A stretch of DNA of 64,000 nt from Nocardia vinacea. GTDB lineage: Bacteria; Actinomycetota; Actinomycetes; Mycobacteriales; Mycobacteriaceae. Position 1 is the stretch's first letter. Every line of letters begins with the position of its first letter. Made by a program: the position numbers and the translations under genes. A model generated the notes under the pieces. The model searched no databases, was not told the origin of the DNA, and saw only the letters and a program-made list of their open reading frames with translations. Shown piece by piece: positions 18,667 through 26,855 of this stretch. The DNA is taken from positions 9,486,001 to 9,550,000 of the forward strand of contig NZ_CP109149.1 in NCBI RefSeq assembly GCF_035920345.1, given 5' to 3'.

Positions 18667-19922
18667 AGGGCGAACCCCTTCGAAGTGTCGAGGGTGGCGG
18701 CCGGTTCCACCGACCGAGTGCTGAGCCGCGACACCGCCGTCATCGCGAGCATCCCGACGCCCGCCACCGCGGCGAAAAAGTAGAAGCCCCACGGGTATGC
18801 GGATCCGGCGACGATGAGCCAGCCGGTAATGCTCGGACCGAAGATCGCGCCGAGCCGCCCCACACTCGAGGTGAGGCCGAGCGCGGTAGCCCGCACCTCG
18901 GCGGGATATACCTGCGTGACGTAGGCGTAGATGAGCGCCTGGGCCGAGAACACGAAGATGCCGGTGACCAGTACCAGCGCATTGAGGAGCACGGTGCTGG
19001 AGACTTTGACGCTCAACATGGCCAGCAATACCGCGGCGGCCGCAAACCAAACGAGGACAGTCGGTTTCGTTCCGCGCCGGTCCGCGAGCGGACCGGCGAT
19101 CAGCAGCCCGACGATCGCACCGACATTCAGCACCAGCAGCAGCGTCAACGAGGTCGACATGTTGTACCCGGCGTCACGCATCAGCTTCGGCAACCAGGTG
19201 TTGAGTCCGTAGACCAGCAGCAGGCCCATGAACGAACCGACCCACACCCCGAGTGTCGTGCGCAGATAGCGTGGCGCGAGCAGCACGGTCGGCTGAACCC
19301 GTTCAGGAGCGGCCTTGGCGGCCAGGTACGCCGCGGATTCGGGCAGTTTGACCCAGATCAGCGGCAGCAGTAGGAATCCCGCGATGCCGCCGAGAAGGAA
19401 CAGCGGCTGCCAGTGCGGAACAAGCTGTAGTGCAAGGAGTGAGGTGATCACCGCGCCGACGTGATAGCCGGTCATCGTGATGGTGCCGGCGAGGGCACGG
19501 CGGGTGGCGGGTACCTGCTCGGCCATGAAGGTCAGCGCCGTCGGCAGGCAGGCGCCGAGCCCGATCCCGGCCAGCAACCGGAATACGCCGAAAACGGTGA
19601 TGGATCCGGCCGCAGGGACGGCCGCGGTGAATGCCGAGAACAATGCGATCGAGGCGAGTAGCACCTTGCGGCGGCCGTAGCGGTCGGCGATCGGCCCGAC
19701 CAACGCGGCGCCGATGGCGACACCGACCAGCGAGATCGTTGCGGCGAATGTTGCACGCGCCGCGGTGAATCCGATGTGGTGCTGCTCGATGAGGGTGGGA
19801 ATGACGGCGCCGAGCACGACCAGGTCGTAGCCCTCGAGCAGAACGATGAGCCAGCACAGCACGGCCGGCCACGACGACAGCTTGTTCATGATGATTCGTT
19901 TCTGCAGATTCGGGCCGGTCAT
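18663..19922 (-). CDS. pcaK: Aromatic acid:H+ symporter, MFS (PcaK-like)
   Basis: The 419-aa protein has 12 predicted membrane spans and MFS loop motifs: GPIADRYGRRKVLL between TM2 and TM3, and GPLADRRGTKPTVL in the second half. LLEGYDLVVLGAVIPTL in TM1 with the charged E and D is the signature of the aromatic acid:H+ symporter (AAHS) group that includes PcaK, which imports 4-hydroxybenzoate and protocatechuate. It is first in the permease-pobA-(xylA) unit and diverges from a LysR gene. An alternative start is ATG 19889 (MNKLSSWP), which lacks the first 11 residues; neither has a strong ribosome site. Confidence 0.85.
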   Translation of the reverse strand: MTGPNLQKRIIMNKLSSWPAVLCWLIVLLEGYDLVVLGAVIPTLIEQHHIGFTAARATFAATISLVGVAIGAALVGPIADRYGRRKVLLASIALFSAFTAAVPAAGSITVFGVFRLLAGIGLGACLPTALTFMAEQVPATRRALAGTITMTGYHVGAVITSLLALQLVPHWQPLFLLGGIAGFLLLPLIWVKLPESAAYLAAKAAPERVQPTVLLAPRYLRTTLGVWVGSFMGLLLVYGLNTWLPKLMRDAGYNMSTSLTLLLVLNVGAIVGLLIAGPLADRRGTKPTVLVWFAAAAVLLAMLSVKVSSTVLLNALVLVTGIFVFSAQALIYAYVTQVYPAEVRATALGLTSSVGRLGAIFGPSITGWLIVAGSAYPWGFYFFAAVAGVGMLAMTAVSRLSTRSVEPAATLDTSKGFAL

Positions 19923-20013
19923 AGCGGGCCCTGATTGTGATGGCTCTCACGCTAGAATGACCGGCAATCAGAAATCCAATTGATATTTTTCGCGATTCAC
20001 ATAGAGGAGATCT
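19923..20013. promoter_or_regulatory. Divergent promoter region of LysR and permease-pobA
   Basis: The 91-bp gap is unusually AT-rich from 19965 to 20000. It contains ATCA/TGAT arms around 19968-19985 and GTGA/TCAC near 19937-19950, either of which could be the LysR-type (T-N11-A) site, but no repeat is long enough to assign. The arrangement itself, a LysR gene divergent from its target operon, is classical. AGAGGAG precedes the LysR ATG. Confidence 0.4.
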
Positions 20014-20934
20014 ATGGCAGCCGAGTTCGATCTGAACCTGGTGCGCACCTTTGTGCTGCTGTACGAGACCAGGAGCGTCACGGCCGCCGCCGACCTGCTC
20101 GGGGTCACCCAGCCGACGGTCAGCTACGGGCTCGGCAAGTTGCGGCGACGGCTGCGTGATGAACTGTTCGTGCGCGGCCCGGGTGGTCTCGTGCCGAGCG
20201 CGGAGGCCGAGCGGCTGTATCCGCCGCTGCGTGCGGCCATCGCGGGTGTCGACGAAACGCTCAGCGCGGCAACCGAATTCGACCCCACCCGACCGGCCCG
20301 CTTCGCGCTCGGACTCTCCGACCTCGGCGAGGTGACGGTGCTGCCGCTGGTGCTCGCGGAACTGACGGCCCGGGCACCGCAGGTGACCCTGCAGGTCGAG
20401 GCCTTCGATGTCGATACCGCGACCGACCGGCTGGCCCGCGGCGAGGTCGACGCGATGGTGGCCAGTCCGATACTCGATTCACCTCGGCTGACTCGGACGC
20501 CGCTGTTCAGCGAGGGCTATGCCGGGCTGGTCGCGGCGCGCCATCCTCGGCTGCGCGGTGAGACGCCCACCCAAGCCGAACTGGAGCGTGAGCGGCATAT
20601 CATCGTCGAGGGCGTGACGGGCCACCCCGGCCCGCGCAAGGCGCTGCGCGAGCACCATCTCGAAGACCGCGTCGCTGTGCGCGTCACCCGATTCGCCACC
20701 CTGCCCTATGTGGTTCAGGACAGTGAGCTGGTCGCCATCGTTCCCGAACGGGTGGCGCACGCTTTGGCGCGCACCCATCCCGTGCGCGTATTCACCCTCC
20801 CATGGCCGATCGAGCCGGTGGAGGTAGCGGCCTATACCCGGCGCGCACCTGGTCGCGCGGCGGCTCAGGGGTGGTTCCTGGACGTAGTTCGGGCGGCGCT
20901 GCAGAATCTGCCGTCGGTCAGCCCAGTCGCGTAA
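20014..20934 (+). CDS. LysR-family regulator of the pob genes
   Basis: The 306-aa protein has the LysR winged helix-turn-helix at the N-terminus (FDLNLVRTFVLLYETRSVTAAADLLGVTQPTVSYGLGKLRRRL) and a periplasmic-binding-like effector domain (~90-295). It is divergent from the permease-pobA unit, so I infer that it senses 4-hydroxybenzoate or protocatechuate and activates that unit; PobR/PcaQ-like roles are common. Its 3' end overlaps the convergent IclR gene by 17 bp. Confidence 0.83.
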   Translation: MAAEFDLNLVRTFVLLYETRSVTAAADLLGVTQPTVSYGLGKLRRRLRDELFVRGPGGLVPSAEAERLYPPLRAAIAGVDETLSAATEFDPTRPARFALGLSDLGEVTVLPLVLAELTARAPQVTLQVEAFDVDTATDRLARGEVDAMVASPILDSPRLTRTPLFSEGYAGLVAARHPRLRGETPTQAELERERHIIVEGVTGHPGPRKALREHHLEDRVAVRVTRFATLPYVVQDSELVAIVPERVAHALARTHPVRVFTLPWPIEPVEVAAYTRRAPGRAAAQGWFLDVVRAALQNLPSVSPVA

Positions 20935-21727
20935 TCGGTTTCGCGGCGGTGAGATCCGCTTCGATTCGATGGGCGGCCGTCTGCAGGCGCGGAATCAGTT
21001 CGGCCCGAATGGATTCGATGCTGCGGCGGGAGGCGTGCGTCGAAATATTGATCGCGGCGATCACACCGGACCGGTCGCGGATGGGGGCCGCGACCGACCG
21101 CAGACCTTCCTCCAATTCCTGGTCGACGATGGAATAGCCCTGTGCGCGAACCGTTTCCAAAGCGGCGCGAAAAGCGACCTGATCGATGATGGTGTTGGCG
21201 GTCAGCCGGGCCAGTGGCGTGCTCGTCAGATAGGCGTCGAGCTCGGCCGCCGGGAGTCCGGCCAGCAGGACATGGCCCATGGAGGTGGCGTAGGCGGGGA
21301 AACGCGTGCCGATATTGATGCTGACGGTCATGATCCGAGATGCGGCGACCCGGGCGACGTACACGACATCCGGACCGTCGAGCACAGATACCGAGCTGGA
21401 TTCGTGCACGTCGGCGGAGAGCTGTTCGAGGTGCGGCTGCGCCACCTCGGACAGGCTCATGCTGGACAGATACGAGTAGCCCAGTTCCAGCACCTTGGCG
21501 GTGAGCGAGAAGCGTTTGCCGTCGGTGCGGACGTAGCCGAGATCGGTAAGGGTCAACAGGAACCGGCGCGCCGCCGCGCGGGTGAGTCCGGTCAGGCGCG
21601 CCACATCGGAGAGCGTCAGCTGCGGGTTCTCGGCGTCGAATGCCTTGATGACCGCGAGGCCACGTTCGAGCGACTGCACATAGTGGGTGCCGCGCTGGGC
21701 GTCGTTGTCGTTACCGCCGGTCGTCAT
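20918..21727 (-). CDS. pcaR: IclR-family regulator PcaR
   Basis: The 269-aa protein has an IclR winged-helix domain (VQSLERGLAVIKAF, LTLSDVARLTGLTRAAARRFLLTL) and the C-terminal effector domain (LSADVHESSSVSVLDGPDVVYVAR, INIGTRFPAYATSMGHVLLAG, GLRSVAAPIRDRSGVIAAINIS). It is the last gene of the pca operon; PcaR/PcaU/PobR proteins of this family respond to beta-ketoadipate or protocatechuate. ATG 21727 has GAGGAGG 6 nt upstream. The inverted repeat before pcaI is its likely operator. Confidence 0.88.
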   Translation of the reverse strand: MTTGGNDNDAQRGTHYVQSLERGLAVIKAFDAENPQLTLSDVARLTGLTRAAARRFLLTLTDLGYVRTDGKRFSLTAKVLELGYSYLSSMSLSEVAQPHLEQLSADVHESSSVSVLDGPDVVYVARVAASRIMTVSINIGTRFPAYATSMGHVLLAGLPAAELDAYLTSTPLARLTANTIIDQVAFRAALETVRAQGYSIVDQELEEGLRSVAAPIRDRSGVIAAINISTHASRRSIESIRAELIPRLQTAAHRIEADLTAAKPITRLG

Positions 21728-21749
21728 CGTCGTCCTCCTCGACAGGGTG

Positions 21750-22136
21750 CTACAGGGCGGTATCGTCCCCGAGTTCGGCCAATACCTGCTGCCCGATCGC
21801 GAAGGCCGCGTTGGCCGCCGGCACGCCCGCGTACGCGCCGGTGTGCAGCAGTACTTCGGCGATCTCGGCGGCGGTGAGACCGTTGGTGATCGCGGCGCGG
21901 ACATGCATCGCGATCTCCTCGTGCCGCCCGAGGGCGGTGAGCACCGCAAGGGTAACGCAGCTGCGGGTGCGCCGGTCCAGGCCCTCGCGGGTCCAGATCG
22001 AGCCCCACACCGACTCGGTGATGTATTCCTGGAACGGCCTGGTGAATTCGGTGGTCCTGGCGACAGCGCGATCGACGTGATCGTCGCCGAGCACTTCGCG
22101 CCGGACCGCCATGCCGCTATCGGCTCGTTCGTTCAC
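21750..22136 (-). CDS. pcaC: 4-carboxymuconolactone decarboxylase
   Basis: The 128-aa protein is a CMD-family (AhpD-like fold) enzyme, converting 4-carboxymuconolactone to beta-ketoadipate enol-lactone. Motifs: VWGSIWTREGLDRRTRSCVTLA, LGRHEEIAMHVRAAITNGLTAAEIAEVLLHTGAYAGVPAA. The start GTG at 22136 overlaps the pcaD stop as GTGA, with GGAGG 4 nt before it. In several rhodococci and streptomycetes PcaD and PcaC are fused as PcaL; here they are separate frames that abut. Confidence 0.9.
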   Translation of the reverse strand: MNERADSGMAVRREVLGDDHVDRAVARTTEFTRPFQEYITESVWGSIWTREGLDRRTRSCVTLAVLTALGRHEEIAMHVRAAITNGLTAAEIAEVLLHTGAYAGVPAANAAFAIGQQVLAELGDDTAL

Positions 22137-22909
22137 GCGTCCTCCTTCAGGTGAGCGAGAATCAGATCGTTGACCGCCTCCGCCGCCTCGGCGCTGGCGA
22201 GATGTGCACCGGGGCTGACGATTTCGAGGCGTGCGTCCGGGACCGTGCGCGCAATGCGCTGTCCGTGCTCCGGTGGGATGGCCGGATCCTGGGCGCCTGC
22301 GATCACGAGTGTGGGTGCGGTGATCGATGACAGCCGGGCCGCGATATTCATCGTTTCGATTGCCGCGCAACAGGATGCGTAGCCCTCGGCGTCGGTGGCC
22401 GCGACCATTTCCTCGTAGTAATGGGTGCGCTCCGGATGGTCCGCGCGCCATTGCGGGGTGAACCAGCGTTGCACCACAGCATTTGAAACTGCCTGTGTCC
22501 CTTCGGCTCTGACCAACGCGGCGCGCTCGGCCCAACCGCTGGGCGGGCCCAGTTCAGCGGAGGTGCAGCACAGGGTGAGCGTGCGCAGCCGGTCCGGTGC
22601 GTGCTCGCCGAGCCACATGCCGACCATGCCGCCGAGTGAGAGTCCGACGAAATGCGCTCGTCGGACCCCGAATCGGTCGAGCAGCCCGATCACATCGGAG
22701 CCCAGGTCCGTCAGCGTGTACGGGCCGGAGGGGACCGGGGATGCGCCATGTCCACGGTGGTCGTAGCGCAATACCCGGTATCCGGCGGCGGTCAGCGCGG
22801 TTATCTGCGGATCCCACATCCGTAGGTCGCTGCCCAGTGATCCGCTCAGTACGACGGGTTCGCCGTCGTACTGACCGTCCACGAGGCAGTTCACCTCGAT
22901 GGCGCTCAC
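22133..22909 (-). CDS. pcaD: 3-oxoadipate enol-lactonase
   Basis: The 258-aa alpha/beta hydrolase opens beta-ketoadipate enol-lactone to beta-ketoadipate. It shows VVLSGSLGSDLRMWDPQ (oxyanion region), VLRYDHRGHGASPVP, the nucleophile elbow FVGLSLGGMVGMWL (Ser near residue 95), LVIAGAQDPAIPPEHG (acid) and SPGAHLASAE (His). It begins at GTG 22909, which overlaps the stop of a small upstream frame related to its own N-terminus. It is coupled to pcaC downstream. Confidence 0.9.
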   Translation of the reverse strand: MSAIEVNCLVDGQYDGEPVVLSGSLGSDLRMWDPQITALTAAGYRVLRYDHRGHGASPVPSGPYTLTDLGSDVIGLLDRFGVRRAHFVGLSLGGMVGMWLGEHAPDRLRTLTLCCTSAELGPPSGWAERAALVRAEGTQAVSNAVVQRWFTPQWRADHPERTHYYEEMVAATDAEGYASCCAAIETMNIAARLSSITAPTLVIAGAQDPAIPPEHGQRIARTVPDARLEIVSPGAHLASAEAAEAVNDLILAHLKEDA

Positions 22910-23010
22910 GACCGCGCCTGCCGAATCACTTGGCTGCCACCCGGTGATCTGCTCAGCACGATCGGTTCGCCGTCATCGGGATCATCCGTGGGGCAGTGCA
23001 TCTCGACCAC
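22906..23010 (-). pseudogene. Duplicated, decayed N-terminus of pcaD (34-codon leader frame)
   Basis: This 34-codon frame starts GTG at 23010 with GGAGG 7 nt upstream and ends TGA inside the GTGA that starts pcaD. Its translation contains VEMHC and DDGEPIVLSRSPGG, which align with IEVNCLVDGQYDGEPVVLSGSLGS of PcaD; the DNA of the two stretches is also clearly similar (GATC-GCTCAG-ACGA and GGTTCGCCGTC blocks are shared). I read it as a remnant of a duplicated pcaD (or pcaL) start that has kept its ribosome site and now couples translation to pcaD. Confidence 0.6.
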
Positions 23011-23074
23011 AGTCCTGCCTCCGTCTCATTGGCGCTCGGCCTTTTAGGTCCTGGCAGAGGATTTGATCGTGCGC

Positions 23075-24427
23075 TCATAATTTCTCACGCCAATCGTCAA
23101 GTGCCCGTTCGATGAACTTGCGTGCCGACCCGAGGTACAGGGCCGGATCGAGCAGTCTCTCGATTTGCTCTCGGTCCAAATACTTCCCGACCACCGAATC
23201 GGCGGCGAGCAGATCGGCGAGTGAGCCTGCACCGGCCAGGGCGGCCTGGCAGCACTGCGCGACGGCATCGCCCGCGGTATGCCTGCCGATCTCGCCGTTG
23301 GATGTCGAAACCAAGCCGGTCACCACGTTTTCCGCGAGCACGAGCCCGCCGGTGAGGTCGAGGTTGGCGCGCATGCGCTGTGGATCGACTCGCAGTCGAT
23401 CCAGGCTGATACGCAGCCAATGCACCGCGGAACCGGAGGTCCGCAGCAATTCGATATACGGCCGCCATTCCGCATGCCACGAGCCTGCCGCGCGCTGATG
23501 TTCATGCGCGGCCGCACCGAGCAGTGCGGCGACCAATCCCGGTGCCTGCACGGCGGATCCGGCGGCAAGAACGGCGGCGACGGGATTGCGTTTGTGCGGC
23601 ATGGTCGAGGAGCCGCCCGTACCCGCCGGGCCCTGCTCGTGGACTTCCGCGACCTCGGTCTGCGCCAGCAGCGTGATATCGCCGGCGATCTTGGCCACCG
23701 CCGCGCAGGTCTGACCGAGCGCCCCGGCGATCTCGGCGATGCGGCCGCGCTCGGTATGCCACGGCAGGGCCGGTTCGGCCAATCCGAGGTGCCGCGCGAG
23801 CTCGCTCAGGACGGCAATCCCGTTGTCGCCCAAGGAAGCCAGCGTGCCGACCGCTCCGCCGAACTGCACCGCCAAGCGGTGCCGACGGATGTCGTCGAGC
23901 CGGTCCCGCGCCGCGGCGAGACCGCCGAGCCAGCCCGCCGCGGTGAGGCCGAAGGTGACCGGCGGTCCTTGCTGGAGCAGGCTGCGCCCGGCCTGCACGG
24001 TGTCGGCGTGGATTTCGGCGAGGTGCGCCAGCTGGGCCGCGCATGCGCGCAAGTCGTCATCGAGCACCGCCAGCGCCCGGTGTGTCACCAGCATGGCGGC
24101 GGTATCGCCCACGTCCTGGCTGGTCGCGCCGAGGTGCACATATCCGGCCGCATCGCCCGCGACGCGTGCGGTGAGCGCCCGCACCAGCGGCCCAGCCGGA
24201 TTGCCGATCCCGACCGCCTGCCGGCCGAGCTCAGTGATGTCGTAATCATCTGCGTAGCAACAGTTTTGGATCGCGGCGGCGGCCTCGGGTGGAACGACTC
24301 CGGCCGCGGCCGAGGCGGCCGCCAGCGCGCCTTCGAAGTCGAGCATGGCCTGCACCCATGCCCGGTCGCCGACCTGCGCCGCGACCGGACCGGCCGCGAG
24401 CACACCGTCGAACAAACCGTCAGACAT
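23075..24427 (-). CDS. pcaB: 3-carboxy-cis,cis-muconate cycloisomerase
   Basis: The 450-aa protein belongs to the fumarase/aspartase superfamily and lactonises 3-carboxymuconate to 4-carboxymuconolactone. Motifs are YVHLGATSQDVGDTA, the QGPPVTFGLTAAGW segment, and the superfamily signature GTGGSSTMPHKRNPVAA (about residues 268-284). Length equals the family norm (~450). The ATG at 24427 overlaps the end of pcaG by 8 bp. Confidence 0.93.
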   Translation of the reverse strand: MSDGLFDGVLAAGPVAAQVGDRAWVQAMLDFEGALAAASAAAGVVPPEAAAAIQNCCYADDYDITELGRQAVGIGNPAGPLVRALTARVAGDAAGYVHLGATSQDVGDTAAMLVTHRALAVLDDDLRACAAQLAHLAEIHADTVQAGRSLLQQGPPVTFGLTAAGWLGGLAAARDRLDDIRRHRLAVQFGGAVGTLASLGDNGIAVLSELARHLGLAEPALPWHTERGRIAEIAGALGQTCAAVAKIAGDITLLAQTEVAEVHEQGPAGTGGSSTMPHKRNPVAAVLAAGSAVQAPGLVAALLGAAAHEHQRAAGSWHAEWRPYIELLRTSGSAVHWLRISLDRLRVDPQRMRANLDLTGGLVLAENVVTGLVSTSNGEIGRHTAGDAVAQCCQAALAGAGSLADLLAADSVVGKYLDREQIERLLDPALYLGSARKFIERALDDWREKL

Positions 24428-24962
24428 CGAAGAACACCGTCTCGCGCTCACCCTGGAGGTACACGTCGAAAACATAGCCATCGGGGCCGTTCGCGGCGAC
24501 CAAGGTGCCGCGACGCTCCGGCGGCACCGCGGCCAACACCGGATCACTCGCGCGCTGAGCGGCGTGCTCGGGGAAGTAGATGCGGGTGACCACTCGATGC
24601 AGCAGGCCACGGGCGAATACCGAGACATCGATATGCGGGGCCTGCCCATCGCCGAGCGCGCCGGGAATGACGGTATAGACCGCGAATTCGCCCGCTCGGG
24701 TGTCGCTGCGTGCGAATCCGCGGAAGTATTCGCGGACACCGCGACCGTCGTCGGGATGCGCGATATGCCCGTCCGGGTCGGCCTGCCAGATCTCGATCAT
24801 GGCGTCATCGATCGGCTCGCCGACGGCGTCGAGCACCCGGCCGCGAATCCACACGGCCCCTGGTGTCCCCAGCGGCACAGCGTACGGGCCGTCGTCCCAC
24901 GTCAGTCCGATATGCAGATAGGGGCCGACAGTCTGCGAAGGCGTGGTGGGCAGATCAGTCAT
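24420..24962 (-). CDS. pcaG: Protocatechuate 3,4-dioxygenase, alpha subunit
   Basis: The 180-aa alpha subunit pairs with PcaH in intradiol cleavage of protocatechuate to 3-carboxymuconate. It shows TPSQTVGPYLHIGL, IRGRVLDAVGEPIDDAMIEIWQADPDG, EYFRGFARSDTRAGEFAVYTV and APHIDVSVFARGLLHRVVTRIYFPEH. As expected for the alpha chain it lacks the full Tyr-Tyr-His-His iron set. The ATG overlaps pcaH by 8 bp and the stop overlaps pcaB. Confidence 0.93.
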   Translation of the reverse strand: MTDLPTTPSQTVGPYLHIGLTWDDGPYAVPLGTPGAVWIRGRVLDAVGEPIDDAMIEIWQADPDGHIAHPDDGRGVREYFRGFARSDTRAGEFAVYTVIPGALGDGQAPHIDVSVFARGLLHRVVTRIYFPEHAAQRASDPVLAAVPPERRGTLVAANGPDGYVFDVYLQGERETVFFDV

Positions 24963-25677
24963 CGTCCTCGTCGTCCTCGAAAGGTGTGGCGTCGCGGCCA
25001 CGCAATACGATGTCGAACTCGAATGCCAGCGCCCGCTCTGGTTCACTGCGGTCGAGATCGAAGCGGCTGATCAGCAGTGGGCGAGCAGCCTCGGGCACCG
25101 AGTTGAAGATGGGGTCCTGGGCGAACAACGGATCGTCCGGAAAATACATCTGGGTGACCAGTCGCTGGGTGAAGGCGCGCCCGAACAGCGAGAAGTGGAT
25201 GTGCGCGGGCCGCCAGGCATTGTGGTGGTTGCGCCACGGATAGGCGCCGGGCTTGATCGTGGTGAACTCGTAGCGGCCCGCGCCATCGGTGAGCGTGCGC
25301 CCGACACCGTCGAAGTTGGGATCCAAGGGACAGTCCCACGCGCCCCGGTCGTGCCGGTATCGGCCACCGGCATTGGCCTGCCAGATCTCGATCAAAGAAT
25401 TCGGGACCGGCTTGCCGTCACCGTCGAGCAGTCGACCGTGCACGATGATGCGCTGTCCGAGCGGTTCCACGCGGTGCTGCGCGGTCAGGTCGTTATCGGT
25501 CTCGGCGAGCCGGTCCGCGCCGAGCACCGGACCGGTGAGTTCGGTCAGCCGTTGCGGCAGCAGGACCAGCGGCTCTTTTGGATGCCGAAGGGCGGTGGAC
25601 TTGTATTCCGGGGAGTCCAGCGGCGGGTGGGTGCCCGCCGGATCCCTCCGATAGCCTTGCAGTGCACGGGTTTTCAT
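24955..25677 (-). CDS. pcaH: Protocatechuate 3,4-dioxygenase, beta subunit
   Basis: The 240-aa beta subunit carries the non-haem Fe(III) site: the Tyr in ANAGGRYRHDRGAWDCPLDPNFDG, the Tyr in IKPGAYPWRNHHNAWRPAH, and two His in PAHIHFSLFG. GQRIIVHGRLLDGDGKPVPNSLIEIWQA is the intradiol dioxygenase signature. The C-terminus is acidic (FEDDEDDD). It starts at ATG 25677, overlapping the pcaF stop as ATGA. Confidence 0.94.
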   Translation of the reverse strand: MKTRALQGYRRDPAGTHPPLDSPEYKSTALRHPKEPLVLLPQRLTELTGPVLGADRLAETDNDLTAQHRVEPLGQRIIVHGRLLDGDGKPVPNSLIEIWQANAGGRYRHDRGAWDCPLDPNFDGVGRTLTDGAGRYEFTTIKPGAYPWRNHHNAWRPAHIHFSLFGRAFTQRLVTQMYFPDDPLFAQDPIFNSVPEAARPLLISRFDLDRSEPERALAFEFDIVLRGRDATPFEDDEDDD

Positions 25678-26855
25678 GATGTCGCCTCCAGAACAACGGC
25701 CAGCCCCTGGCCGACGCCGATACACAGTGCGGCCAGGCCCCACCGGCTGCCGCTACGCCGCATTTCGCGGGCGAGTTGGTTGATGACGCGTCCCCCGGAC
25801 GCGCCGAGCGGGTGACCGATCGCGATCGCGCCGCCGTTGACATTGACGATGTCCCGATCCAACTCCGGCCAATCCGCAAGGCAGGCAAGCGATTGCGCGG
25901 CGAATGCTTCGTTCAATTCGACCACGCCGAGATCGCCCCAGCCGATTCCCGCGCGCCGCAGGGCGATTCGCGCCGCTTCGACCGGACCGATACCGAAGAC
26001 ATCCGGATCGACGCCCGCCGTACCGCGTCCCGCGATCCGCGCCAGAGGTGCCCGGCCGAGCCGATCGGCCAGGGCTTCGTCACCGAGCAGCAGGGCGGAG
26101 GCGCCGTCGTTCAGCGGTGAGGCATTTCCGGCGGTGACGGTGCCATCAGGCCGGAACGACGGTTTCAATCCCGCCAACCGCTCGACGGTTGTTTCCGCCC
26201 GCAGCGACTCGTCGCGAGCCAGTTCGGTGCCGGGCACGGCGACGACATGATCGTCGTAGAAGCCGTTGTCCCAGGCCTTCGCGGCGAGCTGATGGCTGCG
26301 CGCGGCGAATTCGTCCTGCGCCGCACGCTCGATTCCGTAACGGCCCGCGAGGATTTCGGTGCTCTCACCCAAGGAGACCGTCCACTGCGCGGGCATTGCT
26401 GGATTCACCAGCCGCCAGCCCAATGTCGTGGAGTGCAGTGTTTCGTTGCCGACGGGAAATCCCTTGGCGGGTTTGGGCATAACCATGGGCGCGCGGCTCA
26501 TCGATTCGACGCCGCCGACGACAACCGTTGCCGCATCACCGGTTTCGATCATCCGGGCGGCCTGCATCGCGGCGTCCATACTCGACCCGCACAGCCGGTT
26601 CACGGTCGTGCCGGGCACCGAGGTCGGCCAATCCGCCAGCAGCGCTGCCATGCGTGCCACATTGCGATTGTCCTCGCCCGCCTGGTTGGCGGCGCCGAAG
26701 ACGATCTCGTCCACCGTCGCGGGGTCCAGATCGTTGCGGTCCGCGAGCGACCGCAGCACGGTGGCGGCGAGGTCATCGGGCCGGATGCCGCTCAGCGCAC
26801 CGCCGTACCTGCCGAACGGGGTGCGAATACCGTCGTAGAGAAATGCGCTGGTCAT
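25674..26855 (-). CDS. pcaF: beta-Ketoadipyl-CoA thiolase
   Basis: The 393-aa thiolase cleaves beta-ketoadipyl-CoA to succinyl-CoA and acetyl-CoA. It has IRTPFGRYGGALSGIRPDDLAA, the acylated Cys in VNRLCGSSMDA (~89), NEAFAAQSLA, GGAIAIGHPLGASGGR (catalytic His) and the second Cys in LCIGVGQGLA. Length and motifs match PcaF closely. It is coupled at both ends by ATGA overlaps. Confidence 0.93.
   Translation of the reverse strand: MTSAFLYDGIRTPFGRYGGALSGIRPDDLAATVLRSLADRNDLDPATVDEIVFGAANQAGEDNRNVARMAALLADWPTSVPGTTVNRLCGSSMDAAMQAARMIETGDAATVVVGGVESMSRAPMVMPKPAKGFPVGNETLHSTTLGWRLVNPAMPAQWTVSLGESTEILAGRYGIERAAQDEFAARSHQLAAKAWDNGFYDDHVVAVPGTELARDESLRAETTVERLAGLKPSFRPDGTVTAGNASPLNDGASALLLGDEALADRLGRAPLARIAGRGTAGVDPDVFGIGPVEAARIALRRAGIGWGDLGVVELNEAFAAQSLACLADWPELDRDIVNVNGGAIAIGHPLGASGGRVINQLAREMRRSGSRWGLAALCIGVGQGLAVVLEATS

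Noticed and set aside
23279..24589. 436-codon open frame on the + strand across pcaB and pcaG
   Set aside because: It lies antisense to the conserved pcaB and pcaG genes and has no family motifs.
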